Below, piece by piece: positions 1 to 10,900 of a DNA stretch of 64,000 nucleotides. The notes below the pieces were generated by a model that searched no databases, was not told the DNA's origin, and saw only the letters and a list, made by a program, of their open reading frames with translations. The stretch's first letter is position 1. Every line of letters begins with the position of its first letter. Made by a program: the position numbers and the translations under genes. Source of the stretch: Platycnemis pennipes (Eukaryota; Arthropoda; Insecta; Odonata; Platycnemididae); assembly GCA_933228895.1 (NCBI GenBank), contig OW121855.1, positions 33,494,698 to 33,558,697 on the forward strand. The letters run 5' to 3'.

Positions 1-880
1 GCTGGCAGTATTCGAAAAGCAAATAGACAGTAATAATCCCAGGCAAGTTAGGTGGAATGATATTCTTGCTCAAATCCAGCACAGGGAGGGCGGTTTTTCA
101 GAAAGCCGTTAGACCAGGAGACAAAGAGATGGGCATAAAAAGGATTTCTTTATCTACTATCCCCGATAATTTCTCTTAAAGCGGCGATATGACTCTACCT
201 TTCTGAAAGCAATTGCAACAGTAGAAGATAGAACCATCCGCCTATCATGAGATAAGATCCAAATTCCCTTGAACGACAAGACATAGGTATGCACGGCGAA
301 AGAGAAGAATAGGTCGATGTAAACAAATGGCATTACATTCTTTTAACGTATCTTCGATATAAATATAAAATATGTATGCAGGGCTTTCGTAAAATAAAAA
401 ATGGTGAACGAAAAACATTCACCATCGTCAGGTCTCAAATTGAAAACTTCGTATTTCCAGTCAGTTACATTACAGCTCGACCAATCCTCACTGACATTAA
501 CGGAACGGTTTCATGGTTTATATGGTCGTGGAAAATATTGAAATTCGTTTTTTGTTAACTTTTTCAAACAAGTGAAAGAGAGCGAAGAGGCGGACAACGG
601 GAGAATCCCAGGATCTTTCCAGACTGTGGGAGAAGAAACAAAGCCTTCATAAAAACATAGGAAAGACGGATAATGTTATGTTTGGCGAGAACGAGATAGT
701 TAAATACAGCGGTTAAAATGCATGCACGGAATAATATACGTCCGTTCTGGATGCAAGCAGGTTTACATTTCGGAGCAGGCAAGCTGCCTGTATTCCGTTA
801 CATATCCGGACCAGACAGGGTAAGGTGAGTCTATCACCTTACCCTGTTTGAAATTCCCCCGTGTCCCCCGTGGTGGCCGA
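1..880. other. No recognised gene, left edge
   Basis: No coding exon or element is recognised here. Short ORFs exist on both strands (for example 376-558 plus), but none shows a family motif or splice context. The first DYNC2H1 exon to the left of 7703 was looked for and not found, so this stretch may be dynein intron or mobile-element debris. Confidence 0.4.
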
Positions 881-889
881 AATCTAAGT

Positions 890-1355
890 CTAATGTTCCA
901 TCAGAAAGGAATCCGATTTTCTCTCCGAGCGATAGTGGCGGCGCTCAATTTCTTGGGAAAATGTCATCTCCCATAGTACATCGACACCTTCCTGCTGCCG
1001 CAGTAATTTTATAACACGTTTTTCATTGTCATGTCCAGATTGCATGGCTGCAGTATTGATGTCACTGTATAACATTTTATTTTGCTTACTAAGGGGGCTG
1101 AACCGGTTGTTTTTCGTCGGAGGACATACGCTACCGAAATTAGATACCGTCAACCGCTTTCTACGTTTCTCCATTCCAAGTTGGCAGCCTACTTGATCGA
1201 CTGTGGTCTTTTCTAAAGCGTCTCTCTCCAAATTTGTTAATTTCAGAGACGCAAAAATTCCTGCGCTTCGACTGAATCCATACCACTGACTTAAATTGGC
1301 ACATTTTGCAATTCAACGTAAACACTGACCTTAGCCCCTCCCGTTTTTCAAACAT
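890..1355 (-). pseudogene. YqaJ-type exonuclease fragment, frameshifted
   Basis: Two overlapping minus-strand frames (1355-1161 and 1231-890) look like one broken coding region. The second frame reads LERDALEKTT, then RRKRLTVSNFGSVC, then AAMQSGHDNEKRVIKLL. This order matches the start of YqaJ/lambda-exonuclease-like nuclease domains found in many invertebrate hypothetical and mobile-element proteins (RLTASxFG followed by AAxxGxxxE). The upstream frame has a CxxC-type stretch (LNCKMCQF) that may belong to the same protein. Later nuclease motifs (the GxxE and ExK acidic residues) are not seen, so it is a fragment. There is no intact start and the frame shifts near 1230. Family assignment is from motif recognition only. 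The parent element is unknown. Confidence 0.5.
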
Positions 1356-1359
1356 GGCC

Positions 1360-2450
1360 TACACAAGTTCGAAGGATTCAGGCTTAACTATGCGCAAATC
1401 CATAGTCACGGAGAAAAATAACAATAGATATTTCCATTCGTAAATTTATTGACGGAACAACTAGTTTCAGCGCTTCTGTGCCATCAATGGTTCCTTCCTG
1501 CGCCATCATCAGGTGCAATTTAGGAATGCAAATTGTTATTTTTCTATGGCCTCAATGTCCGAAAATCGACAGTTCATCGGACTATGGCACTCGAGCACAG
1601 CGATCTGCTTGAAAAAAGGCAATATCCATGATTCTTCTTCCAGTTACTTAGGCTTCCTCTGAGCCGTGTCTTCTGCATCATGAAACTCCTCGAAGACCAT
1701 GCCGACGCGGGAATCACCAAATGCCTTCTCAACATGATGGATATCCTCATTGAAATCATGTTGTTGAAAGGGTCATGCTGACTTGATACGCTTTTCTTAA
1801 CCTTGTCTTTTTTCTAATGTTCAACTTTTTGCGAGATAACTTCGAGTAAGGAACCCCATTTCTTCCCATTGTCACCAAAGCAAATACCTACGTTGATTCC
1901 TAGACAACACTAACACACTGCCCTTGTCCTAGCGCTACCCACTCAAGTGATCAACTCGAATGAGGAGACGGAGTATGAAGGGAGAGAGGGAAGGGAGGTG
2001 AAAAGGTAGCGTAGTGGTAGCAGTCACTCCGCTGTCGATACGGGATGTCCCCATGTTGCGAAACCGCTGAAGCAACCGAATGGGCTAGTTGTTCCTCCTG
2101 CGGCCGGCAGGAGCCGCCACGTCTAGATGCATAAATTTTGCAAAACATATTCGAGCATTTTGCGTTAAACCGAAGGGTTTCAATAATACTTTTTTATTTC
2201 TCCTTTATTCAAATGATATTTCAGAGGTCTTGTGAGAGTCCAATTTTCGCGTCGATGCGTAGTTATACTAATATAATTAACAAAAAAAAATTAAAAACAC
2301 ATTTTCTCAAAGTAGCTCTCACAGAACCTCGGAAATCTTGCCTTGGTTACGTACAAAAAATTTGAAAGCAATCTATTAAATATTAAGTCCAAAAACATTG
2401 GAAGAAAATTTAGACACCACTCCTGCGCCCTCTTAAACCTACGTCACATC
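1360..2450. other. No recognised gene
   Basis: No supportable coding region. A minus-strand open stretch at about 1640-1760 reads a plausible acidic peptide (FNEDIHHVEKAFGDSR) in a different frame from its longest ORF, but I do not recognise it. It may be upstream sequence of the exonuclease-like relic at 890-1355. Confidence 0.3.
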
Positions 2451-3573
2451 CAACTTCCTGGCAACTATGATCCCCTGTGATTTCCTCCTTGCTGTTGCCT
2501 GAGGAAAAAGGGGTCCTGGAAAGGAATTTATAACCATAAGTGCGCCACCAAGGCCACTTCACTTACAGTCGGACTAGCATGCGAGTCGGTAGAGCGAGGA
2601 GAGATCTAATCAAGGGGCAGTGGGGACAATCGCGCGTGGTTAATCTGACTGCATTAGGGTGAGGCATTAAATAGAGCAAACGGGCATACACCAATGAAGT
2701 GAGCGACCACGTTTTTCCATTAAGAAAACAATGAACATTTATTTAACTCTGATTCATTTCACAATTTAGAACACTTTACAATAACGATGATACTTAAAAC
2801 TAATGAGGGATGAGGGGGCTAGTTAGTGGGTGAATGAACTGATGGAAAAAATGGCATGAAAAACTATAACCAATTCATACCTACAATTAATGCTGTTGCT
2901 AACAAAAAACACCAAAATGAATAGAATATACAAGCTCCATGTTTCAGACCTTACTTTGAGTTTCTCAAGCAACAAACGGGAGACGAGTGATACAAATAAA
3001 TCAAATGAAGAGAATTGAGGATTCCATTGAGTCGCACACATGGTCGTGAATTAATATTACTTGTCGATTCACTTGGGAGGGGGGCTTAAACTGTTGAGAG
3101 AAAGAATCTCTGGGAAGGCCAATCTCCCAGATTAGGGAGTTTTTCGAGTGCTTATGAGTTGGCAGGAAGCATCTTCAACTGTACCAGCACTCCTTCAGCA
3201 GTTAATGGTACTCGTTGGCTGCAGCTTGGGAACCGGGAGGTGAAACTGCACCTACAACCGGATCTCTTATCAGAGCACATGCGTCTTGCTATATCATGCT
3301 GCTTCAACCATGCGGCTTCCATCTCTCCCTCTCTCCGTGGCTCTCTCTGGAGTCCTCCCTGACACTTTGGGTCTCCCCCGATATTTACCATGCAGCCCCT
3401 TTTAAACCCTCCGATCACGGAGTTGGGCAGACAGAATGACAAACGAAATAGTGGTTTATTTTAGGCACCGCCGCTCCCTCGTGGCGTGTGCCCGTGAAAC
3501 TTGAAATGTACATGGGGCAAGACCTCAGGAAAGAGACTACGGTGAAGGGGTTTACGTGAGCCTACCATCATAA
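2451..3573. other. No recognised gene; short similarity to the 17 kb LTR-like unit
   Basis: Overlapping ORFs on both strands at 3152-3442 are mutual shadows and match no family. Short stretches around 2727-2830 (including ACTAATGAGGGATGA) also occur at about 17345-17435 inside the LTR-like unit, so this may be an old relative of that repeat. No terminal boundaries were found here. Confidence 0.3.
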
Positions 3574-3575
3574 TA

Positions 3576-4597
3576 CAGTAAAACCCCTCTTTTACACTTT
3601 TGAGGGGAACTAGAGAAAAATGTGTAAATCGCGGGAAAGTGTAATTTGAGGGTATGCAATTTTATATGAAAGTTATGCCTGTAAGAATAACTCCTTGCTT
3701 CTTGATTTTGCCTGCCTAATTCTTGCTTTCATTGAACGACAAGTTTAAAATTGAAATATAGTTCCAACAAAACATCTTTAATAATGCCAAAATCTCTTAT
3801 TTGAAATGCATGGGGACACGGGGAGATATATTAACTAGATTACATATGGTTGGGCCAAGATTAGGAAGCGTGAAAAAATTGTACAGTTGTAAATTGGAGG
3901 AAATATCAGGAATTAGTTTACAGGTGTATGAGGGAAGATGCAGCACAGCAAGCAGTTGAGAAAGGATGGAGGGGGAGAGGGGAATGGTGCAGTAGACACT
4001 AGAGTGGTCAAGACACTGTTCATTACTGTTAAGTCAGGAGAGCTGCTGATAGAACTTACAAGAGATTCAGCATAGGGGTAAGGAAAATGTGAAAAGAACT
4101 GCATGGCATTAATGATAGGCAAGGGAACTTGGGAATAGAAGAGGAGAATGACATAGATAAGGATGAACTGAGGCCAGGATATGCGATAGCATCAGCCAAC
4201 CTGCGAGTTATGCAACCCGAACAACAATCGCGAGAAAAACGACGTACGTGTACTGTAATCCCTCGCGGCATTACAATTGCACAGATGAGCGAGGTCACGA
4301 TAACTGGTGGTATATCTGGGCAAATTTTATTTCTCTTTCATAGTGGTAACTTACTGCATGAGTTTTTACTTCGTCTTTCACGGAGCGTTGAGTCCAACCA
4401 CTAGTTATGCAACCAGGACGACAATCACGGCAAAATCTTCTCGTAAAACGTAAATGGCGAACCATTCAAAATTTTGCTAGCGTACATAAAGGGAAGACGT
4501 TACATTGCGGATATATGGACATTATTAGGACATGAAGAAAAAGTCGTAAATGGCGGGAAAACGTAAATTGCGGGGACGTAAAAGCGAGGTTTTACTG
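3576..4597. mobile_element. pogo/Tigger-like non-autonomous element, 1022 bp
   Basis: The left end reads CAGTAAAACCCCTCTTTTAC and the right end, reverse complemented, reads CAGTAAAACCTCGCTTTTAC. These are matched terminal inverted repeats starting CAGT, typical of the pogo/Tigger branch of Tc1-mariner. A TA dinucleotide flanks each end (3574-3575 and 4598-4599), the expected target-site duplication. The interior has no transposase, only imperfect direct repeats near 4198 and 4405. A Tigger transposase relic starts about 0.4 kb to the right but lies outside these ends. Mobilisation by a Tigger transposase is inferred. Confidence 0.8.
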
Positions 4598-4599
4598 TA

Positions 4600-4960
4600 T
4601 GTACCTATAAAAGTGCACTATATACACAATGAGTGCCTGAAATATTTGCCAAAATACTGTGGAACTCATTTACACATTAAGAAATGGTGAGGGTGAATTG
4701 GCAATATATATAATTGGTGATATAATGACGTGAAGTATATGGAACAAGTGATGAAGGAAGAATGTGAAAGAGAAGAACTATGTAAATATGAAGAGATTAG
4801 CCGATTGAAGAACTCAGTGGGGAGTTGCGTCAAACCAATGTCTGTCTGTCGAGGGTGTCTGAACCCCACCCAAACAAGAAATACTAGTATAAAATAAGAA
4901 TGTTTATGAATAATATCACATTTAATATCATAATCATCCAAGTTTTTGAAAAATGAGTCT
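4600..4960. other. No recognised gene
   Basis: Between the Tigger-like MITE and the Tigger transposase relic. The minus-strand ORF at 4666-4980 shows no motif. The right part may be the decayed C-terminal end or 3' region of the Tigger copy. Confidence 0.3.
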
Positions 4961-6198
4961 GGTAAATTTTCTTGAAGCAAAACATCGTTTCATCAGATGA
5001 TGAGTCGTATAACCCTCCATCCACCCCATCAATATCACGCGACTAAATTCCTGATACCCTGAAACCATTGAATATGCATTCACGGGTTACATCAGCCCAA
5101 CTTTCTACAATCAACTTACAATTTCAGCATAAGAGGCTCGCTAAATCCTTCCAGATTTCGTATAGGTGTGGAAACCATCTACCATCCACTTTTCCCATTT
5201 CCCCGTATTTTTGATATAAAAGATCAATTTACGGAGATGTCCAATGGCTGCAGCTTTTTTGTTAGACCTCCAGGAATGACTGCAACCTTGGAATGTTTTT
5301 TCAGTAAAGCTTTGGAATCATTTGCTATGTGTGGTCTTGCTGAATCCAATACAAGCAGTGATTTTGGATTAAAAAACGAGTCCTTCCTTTTTCCCCACAC
5401 CTCAGTTAACCATGTTCTCAGCATATCGCAGTTCATCCAGCCTTTTGGATTTACACGCACAATAATTCCTTTCGGAAATTCCCCTTTGGGAATTGTTTTT
5501 TGCTTAAATATCACCATTGGGGAAAGCTTTTCTCCATCAGCCATTACTGCTAGTACAACAGTAAAGCAACATTTTTCAGATCCAGTGGTGGATATCTTTA
5601 TGTCTTGAGTGCCTTTAACATAAACTGTAAACTTTGTCGGCATGTTAAAAATCATAGGTACCTCATCCGCGTTTCCAATCTGGCTTGGTTCAATGCCATT
5701 AATTCTAGCTTGGTCCAACGCCTGTCCAATAAATAAATTGAACTCTTCCACTTCCACTTGCCAATTTTTGGTAACTTTTGTACAGTAGAAGTAATCGCTT
5801 GCTCTGTTAACCTATTTCACTTCATAAAAATGATAACAACAGCAATTTCTGTGTTTAAAATTATCAATATTTTTCTCGCGAGCCATTTGCAGTGCTTTGC
5901 ACTTGAGTGTCACAGTTGAAACGCCTCTTCCTTCACTTCTTTGCACATAGACCCAATCCTTCAATTCTTGCTCCAGATCTGGCCAAAACTCCTTTCGTTT
6001 CCTTCGAGCACTTTTTGCTGCAGGTAGAGCACTCAACAAATTCCTTTGGGACCGCCATTCTGGAACGCTAGATTCACCCACTTCGAAGAATCGGGCCACT
6101 GGCTGATTACCATGAATCTCGGTGTAATTCACAATTTCCAACTTTCTCTGCGCCATGTAAGAATCCTTCTTTTTGGCATTTTTAAACAGGCTTATCAT
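4960..6198 (-). pseudogene. Tigger/pogo transposase relic
   Basis: A broken DNA transposase reading right to left. The first frame (6198-5812) holds an N-terminal helix-turn-helix region (MAQRKLEIVNY, then a CENP-B/Tc5-type stretch ending RGVSTVTLKCKALQMA). The second frame (5757-5224) holds the DDD/E catalytic core: NADEVPM (first Asp), LLVLDSARPH (second Asp) and LQPLDISVN (third Asp), with PGGLTKKLQPLD as in pogo/Tigger and jerky-like proteins. The frame shifts between the two blocks near 5760-5815 and runs into stops after 5224, although recognisable C-terminal sequence continues to about 4960. All three catalytic acidic residues remain, but the gene cannot make the full protein. No terminal inverted repeats were identified for this copy. 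Confidence 0.8.
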
Positions 6199-6199
6199 C

Positions 6200-6620
6200 C
6201 AAGAGTGGGACTAAAATATAAAAAATAAGAGCATTATTTATATCATATTTATTAGGTTCATTAACTATGTACAATGAAATAAAAAATTATGGAACTACAG
6301 TTACACCCTTACAGTCTTAATATATTAAGATAAGGTAACACTGCATTAAATACTACGTCCATGGTTTATTGAAAATAATTATAGTTAGGTCAACACAACT
6401 TTAAAAATACCTCACCTGCTTTATGTCACAGAAGAACAACGCTGTACTTTCAGCACCTTTCCCAGTTGTCCACAACATTACAGCCTGACTGCAACTCACA
6501 AAATGAACAACAGATGAGGATTATGAGTTGTCCCTTTTGTCTGTGAGTCATCTGTAAGCATGGGTCCTCTCCTCATTCATTCCCTTAATTCCAATTCTTG
6601 GACTCCTTACGCTCACTTTC
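6200..6620. other. No recognised gene
   Basis: AT-rich spacer between the Tigger relic and the SINE. Nothing coding is recognised; it may include the 5' non-coding end of the Tigger copy. Confidence 0.3.
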
Positions 6621-6623
6621 TCC

Positions 6624-6960
6624 GGTTGGTTGGTTATTTAGGGGAGGCAACCGACAGCTGAGGTCATTTGCGCCATATAGGATAGTTGGATATTTGGGTA
6701 ATGGTAGGAGTTTTCAGGGAATGGAGGAAGGTGGAGAGAAACCCGGCGTTGGCATTAGCCTACTCTTAACGAAAGGCACCAAGGAGGCCACGGCTTAACG
6801 TCCCATCCGACGGACGGAGTACTGAACTTGAAATGCCCTCCACTAGGCACTCAAGTGGGGACTGGTTTTCCACTGAAAAAATCCGCCACTGCCGGAATCG
6901 AACCTGGGCCCTCGGGATGGTAGACCAGTACTCTAGCCAAAACACTAACCCGATCCCCCT
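6624..6960 (-). mobile_element. tRNA-derived SINE (family A, copy 1)
   Basis: This is a reverse-oriented copy of the SINE seen intact at 13230-13566. On the minus strand it starts near GGGGGATCGGGTTAG, has an RNA polymerase III B box (GGTTCGATTCC) and ends AACCAACCAACC. Two copies with the same ends in different sequence contexts define it as an interspersed repeat. Short similar flanks (CTTTCTC on both sides) are a possible target-site duplication. Confidence 0.8.
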
Positions 6961-7702
6961 CGCTTTCTCTTGCCCACTGCTATAGGTTAGAGGGGCGTGA
7001 ATCGGACCAGTGGGTAAACAGGAACAACTGTGCTTCTGAGACTCACAGCATTACATACAACGTATCCATGAAATCTTATCTTGCTGGGACACTCGAAACG
7101 AGAACATTTTGACTGCAATTCTGTTTTTGATACACTGTTTTGTGTAGGCTTTCAATCCGAGGCAGGTGAGAAATTGGATCTTATTCAAAAACTTTGTATA
7201 GGTTTAACATATGGTGATAGTGTAATTATTTTTCGGATTTGATTTTATTCTTTACTGGAAGTGAAATTAATACAATAGCTACTACAATATGCTACTTTTT
7301 TGTCCCTTGCATAATTGCTTTGGATTTTCCTCTGCCTTATTGAAAAAATGCAAATTTCAATGGTTCCAAGAATATGCATTTCAGTAGTCAAGGTTCTGCA
7401 GGTGTCCAGCACGTAATATATCAGTGTGCGTTATACTTGAAATTTTGGAGATGTGCGGATAACAGCCAAAGGTTCACCTGAACGTTAATCGTGAATGCGC
7501 ATTATACTTGGGAATTTAGGGTTCTACAATGGTCAAACAATAACAAAGAGCAGACAGTTAGTTCATACCATATCCACTTTTCATCACGTCCTGATTTGGC
7601 CAACTACACAAAATTTCAAACTCACAATTTAAGTAACATGAACTTTCAAATTTAGATACCTGAACCATAAAGACTAACCCAGCATATACATTATGGATTT
7701 AC
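6961..7702. other. DYNC2H1 intron, no element recognised
   Basis: The sequence left of DYNC2H1 coding exon 14 should be intron; the exon ends in a normal donor at 7702-7701. The next exon (first residues after about 699) was not found anywhere left of this point, so the intron is at least 7.7 kb long or the exon lies off the window. Confidence 0.6.
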
Positions 7703-7942
7703 CTTATCTTGAATTTCCAGATGATAAGCAGCCAAACGTGTATTCTCCTTTGAAAGTCGATCAACAACTGACTTCAGTTGGTTGAGATAATTATTGACAG
7801 CTGCAGTGTCACTCCATGTCACTTTCTCGACTTCATGGCCTTCTCCACGGACAAGCCGTGAAAGCTCCAGGGCTGACTTCAGCATCATTGGTCGTTGTGA
7901 AGGTATCATTCTGTCTCCAATGGTATTATGGAAATTAGCGAC
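7703..7942 (-). CDS. DYNC2H1: DYNC2H1 exon 14 (last in window)
   Basis: 240 nt, residues 620-699, phase 0 on both sides: [57 protein letters not shown]. It matches the FYNxIxxQMIxSQRPMMLxxALxFE block. The acceptor is TATTTAG and the donor GTAAAT. The gene continues off the left edge. Confidence 0.95.
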
Positions 7943-10900
7943 CTAAATAATCAAGTAAAACATAAAAAACGCCCAGCTTCAATAGGTTGTCTCCTTCTCA
8001 AAAAGTATGCATTAATCCTGATATCTACGAGATTCTGAGAGCAAGATCTGGACTGGTGAGAGAAAGAATGATGGTTCCTAACAGGTCCAAGGCAACATAC
8101 ATTGAAGTTAAAATGAGAATAAAGAATCAGCTTCAAAAAATCAATCAAAAAACTAGCAACTTGCAATTTCCTAACCCACATTTCCAAATTTCCTTGCAAC
8201 TTTCACATTTCCCACATTTTGTCTCAATTCATTCCTTATGGTTAGGGACATGACATTTTCGCGAAACGTTTATTGCGACAATATTCACGAAATAAGCAAC
8301 TTTAGGGTTTAATCACGAAATTAACCATGTCTTCTTTGAAACGAGATTTTTTTAAACGAAATTTGAGATATTTTGCAAATGCCAAATTTTTGTAGCATGA
8401 AAATTTTCTTTAGTGATGGCCGGATCGGATCTTTCATTTTTCTCGGTGCCGGATTCGGATCCAAAGACATGGAGTAAAATTGGATCCGGATCGTAGATTT
8501 GAAATTTTCGCGGCTTAGCGATCGAAGTGCCCCATGAATGGAATGTAGGTGCGGTAGATATTGACAAGAAGAAGATGTGTAACTCAGGTCACGAAATTAG
8601 ATGAAAACGTTCCCGTGCAACTAAAAGCAAAATAAAGAAATATGACTTTTTTCCCCTATTACCCCGGTATCACGGGGAAAAAAATACGTTGGATGTCACG
8701 CGGGTAGCCTACATTCGCCGGGATCAGGCGTACAACGAGGGCTAATGTACTGTGCGAAGTTCGATCTCAATCGCAGTTTAATTTTTTCTTTCAGTCACTG
8801 CATCGAAAATGTTATCATATTCAATTTCAAACCATTACATCTGAATACTCACTTTATTATACTTTGTTGTTTAAATTAGATTTACAAATGAACCACTCAT
8901 AAATTAAGGATGGTCGGGTCGGATCCAAAGATCCACGGGTCTTTCATTTCATTCGCTACTGAAATCATATCCGAGGACAGTAAAAATTCAGATCCAGTCG
9001 GAGATTTTAACATCTCGCGGCCTCGTGATCGATGCGCCCCGCGAATGGAATGTACGTATGGTAGATACTGACAAGGATAGGTTGTGTAACTCGGTCACGA
9101 AATGAGAAGAAGATTTTTTCCGTGCCACAAACGAGGAAAACAAAATAAAAAATACTCGTCTTGACCGTTTTCTCCATAGGTCCGGATGTGCGAGAAAGAA
9201 AATTAAGCCGAGTGTCATGCGGGTAGCCTACATTCGCCATATTCCCGTGACCCTATGAGAGCATAGTTGTTAAAAATGAGGGCTAGTGCACTGCCAGTCG
9301 CGAGTTCGATCCTTAACACTACCTAAGAATACAGCCGTGCTGTATTCCTAGGGTAATGCTAGTAGGCAGTTAAAAAAAGTAGATTATCAGAAATTTCATG
9401 CCAAACTATAAGCAAAAAAAAATAATTAAATTTGGCGAAAGGAAATGATTGGAAAAAATTTATATTACAGAATTAAATCGTGGAATCAGTACGTTAACTT
9501 TGTAGTGTATTTTTGAGTGACGCATTTGTAAATTTAGTTGAAGCGACAGAAGTACAAAAAAGTCAGTATCCACACACAAAGGTTGGAAATGAAGGATGAT
9601 AAAGTTTTTTATTAAATGGTTGAAAGAAAAATTTTAAACAGCGTAAGAATCAAACTTCATTACCTGCAGTCCACTACTCCACTCTGTTATTGTTATTACC
9701 ATTATCTCATTAATTTGCATTTAACTTAATTTTGCCTACTGTGTTTTTTATGTTGCGTAGGGTAGCCTTAACTTCTGTATTGGATCTCAAATGTATGTAC
9801 TATTAACTGTTTGTTCACATTGGTATGAAGTCTTTATTAATAATATTTTTAAAAACCCTTCCCATCAGACTCCTTTTTCCCAACATTAAACACAGCTTTC
9901 ACCTTTTTAAAACGGTTTTATTTACCGTATTTGTCATTTTTAAACCCCGCTTTTGATGATTTTTATTTACCATTTTTCGGTGTCCCTACTTATGGCCCTT
10001 GATATAGTTACAGGTGTTACCTGTGACTATATCAAGTGCATTATCAGTATAAGTATTTATGGAAGACTGTGATTAATCCAAACATAAACCTTCACCATCC
10101 CAGGGTTTGATTAATATAGCTCACCCAAATCAGTGTAGCTTTGACTCCTCTACGTTTAGATTAGTTGAAACTCAGTTAGTTATAAAATTTTAGGAATGGG
10201 CAATAAAAAGGTTTCATTGTTGTATTTATCTCAGCTCTGAAAATATAAGCAACTGTGGAGAAAAAGTGTCAAACCTGCTCAAGTGCTTTGGCTTGATTGG
10301 AGAACTTCTTTGCCTTTTCAGCCATTGCTTTGATTTCAGCAGGAATACGAAAACCAAGAAGAGATAGCTGCCTGACTTCACGTATTAGTCCAACAAGCCT
10401 CTTGTTATACTTAACATGCATAAATTGATGATTTTCTTCAAAAGTTACCACAGGTTCATCGGTGCAGAGGCTAAGGGAAAATGAAAAGCACAATGAGAGA
10501 AATCAATGCAAACAATATAAAAACTCTGATACCTCATTAAGTCAACCGATATTTGCAAAAAAACTTAGATGAAGACAAGAATTCCATTAAGGTGGGATTT
10601 GAATTGATTATTTTGAAAATGATAAGAAAATATTCACCCAGGTTGAGTGGTCTTATGGGCCTATTGTTTAGCCAAGAGCTTTATGAACCCAGGTTGTAAA
10701 TTTGAGGATGATCAGTGGCAGATCTACAATTTTGGGGTCCAGAAACTTGAACTGTTATGGTGCCTTCTTTACAACCAGCAATAATAGTTAAGTAATTACA
10801 TAGCTTTGAAGGGACCTCTTCTGGATAAGGGGTTGTGAAGCTTCATTAGTTTTATAGTAGATCTACCACTGACTGGCATTAAAATTTTCTGGGAACCAGT

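Noticed and set aside
3152..3442. Overlapping ORFs on both strands
   Set aside because: They shadow each other and show no conserved block or splice context.
1..7690. Search for the next DYNC2H1 exon (linker start)
   Set aside because: No minus-strand segment matching the family after residue 699 was found, so none is annotated.
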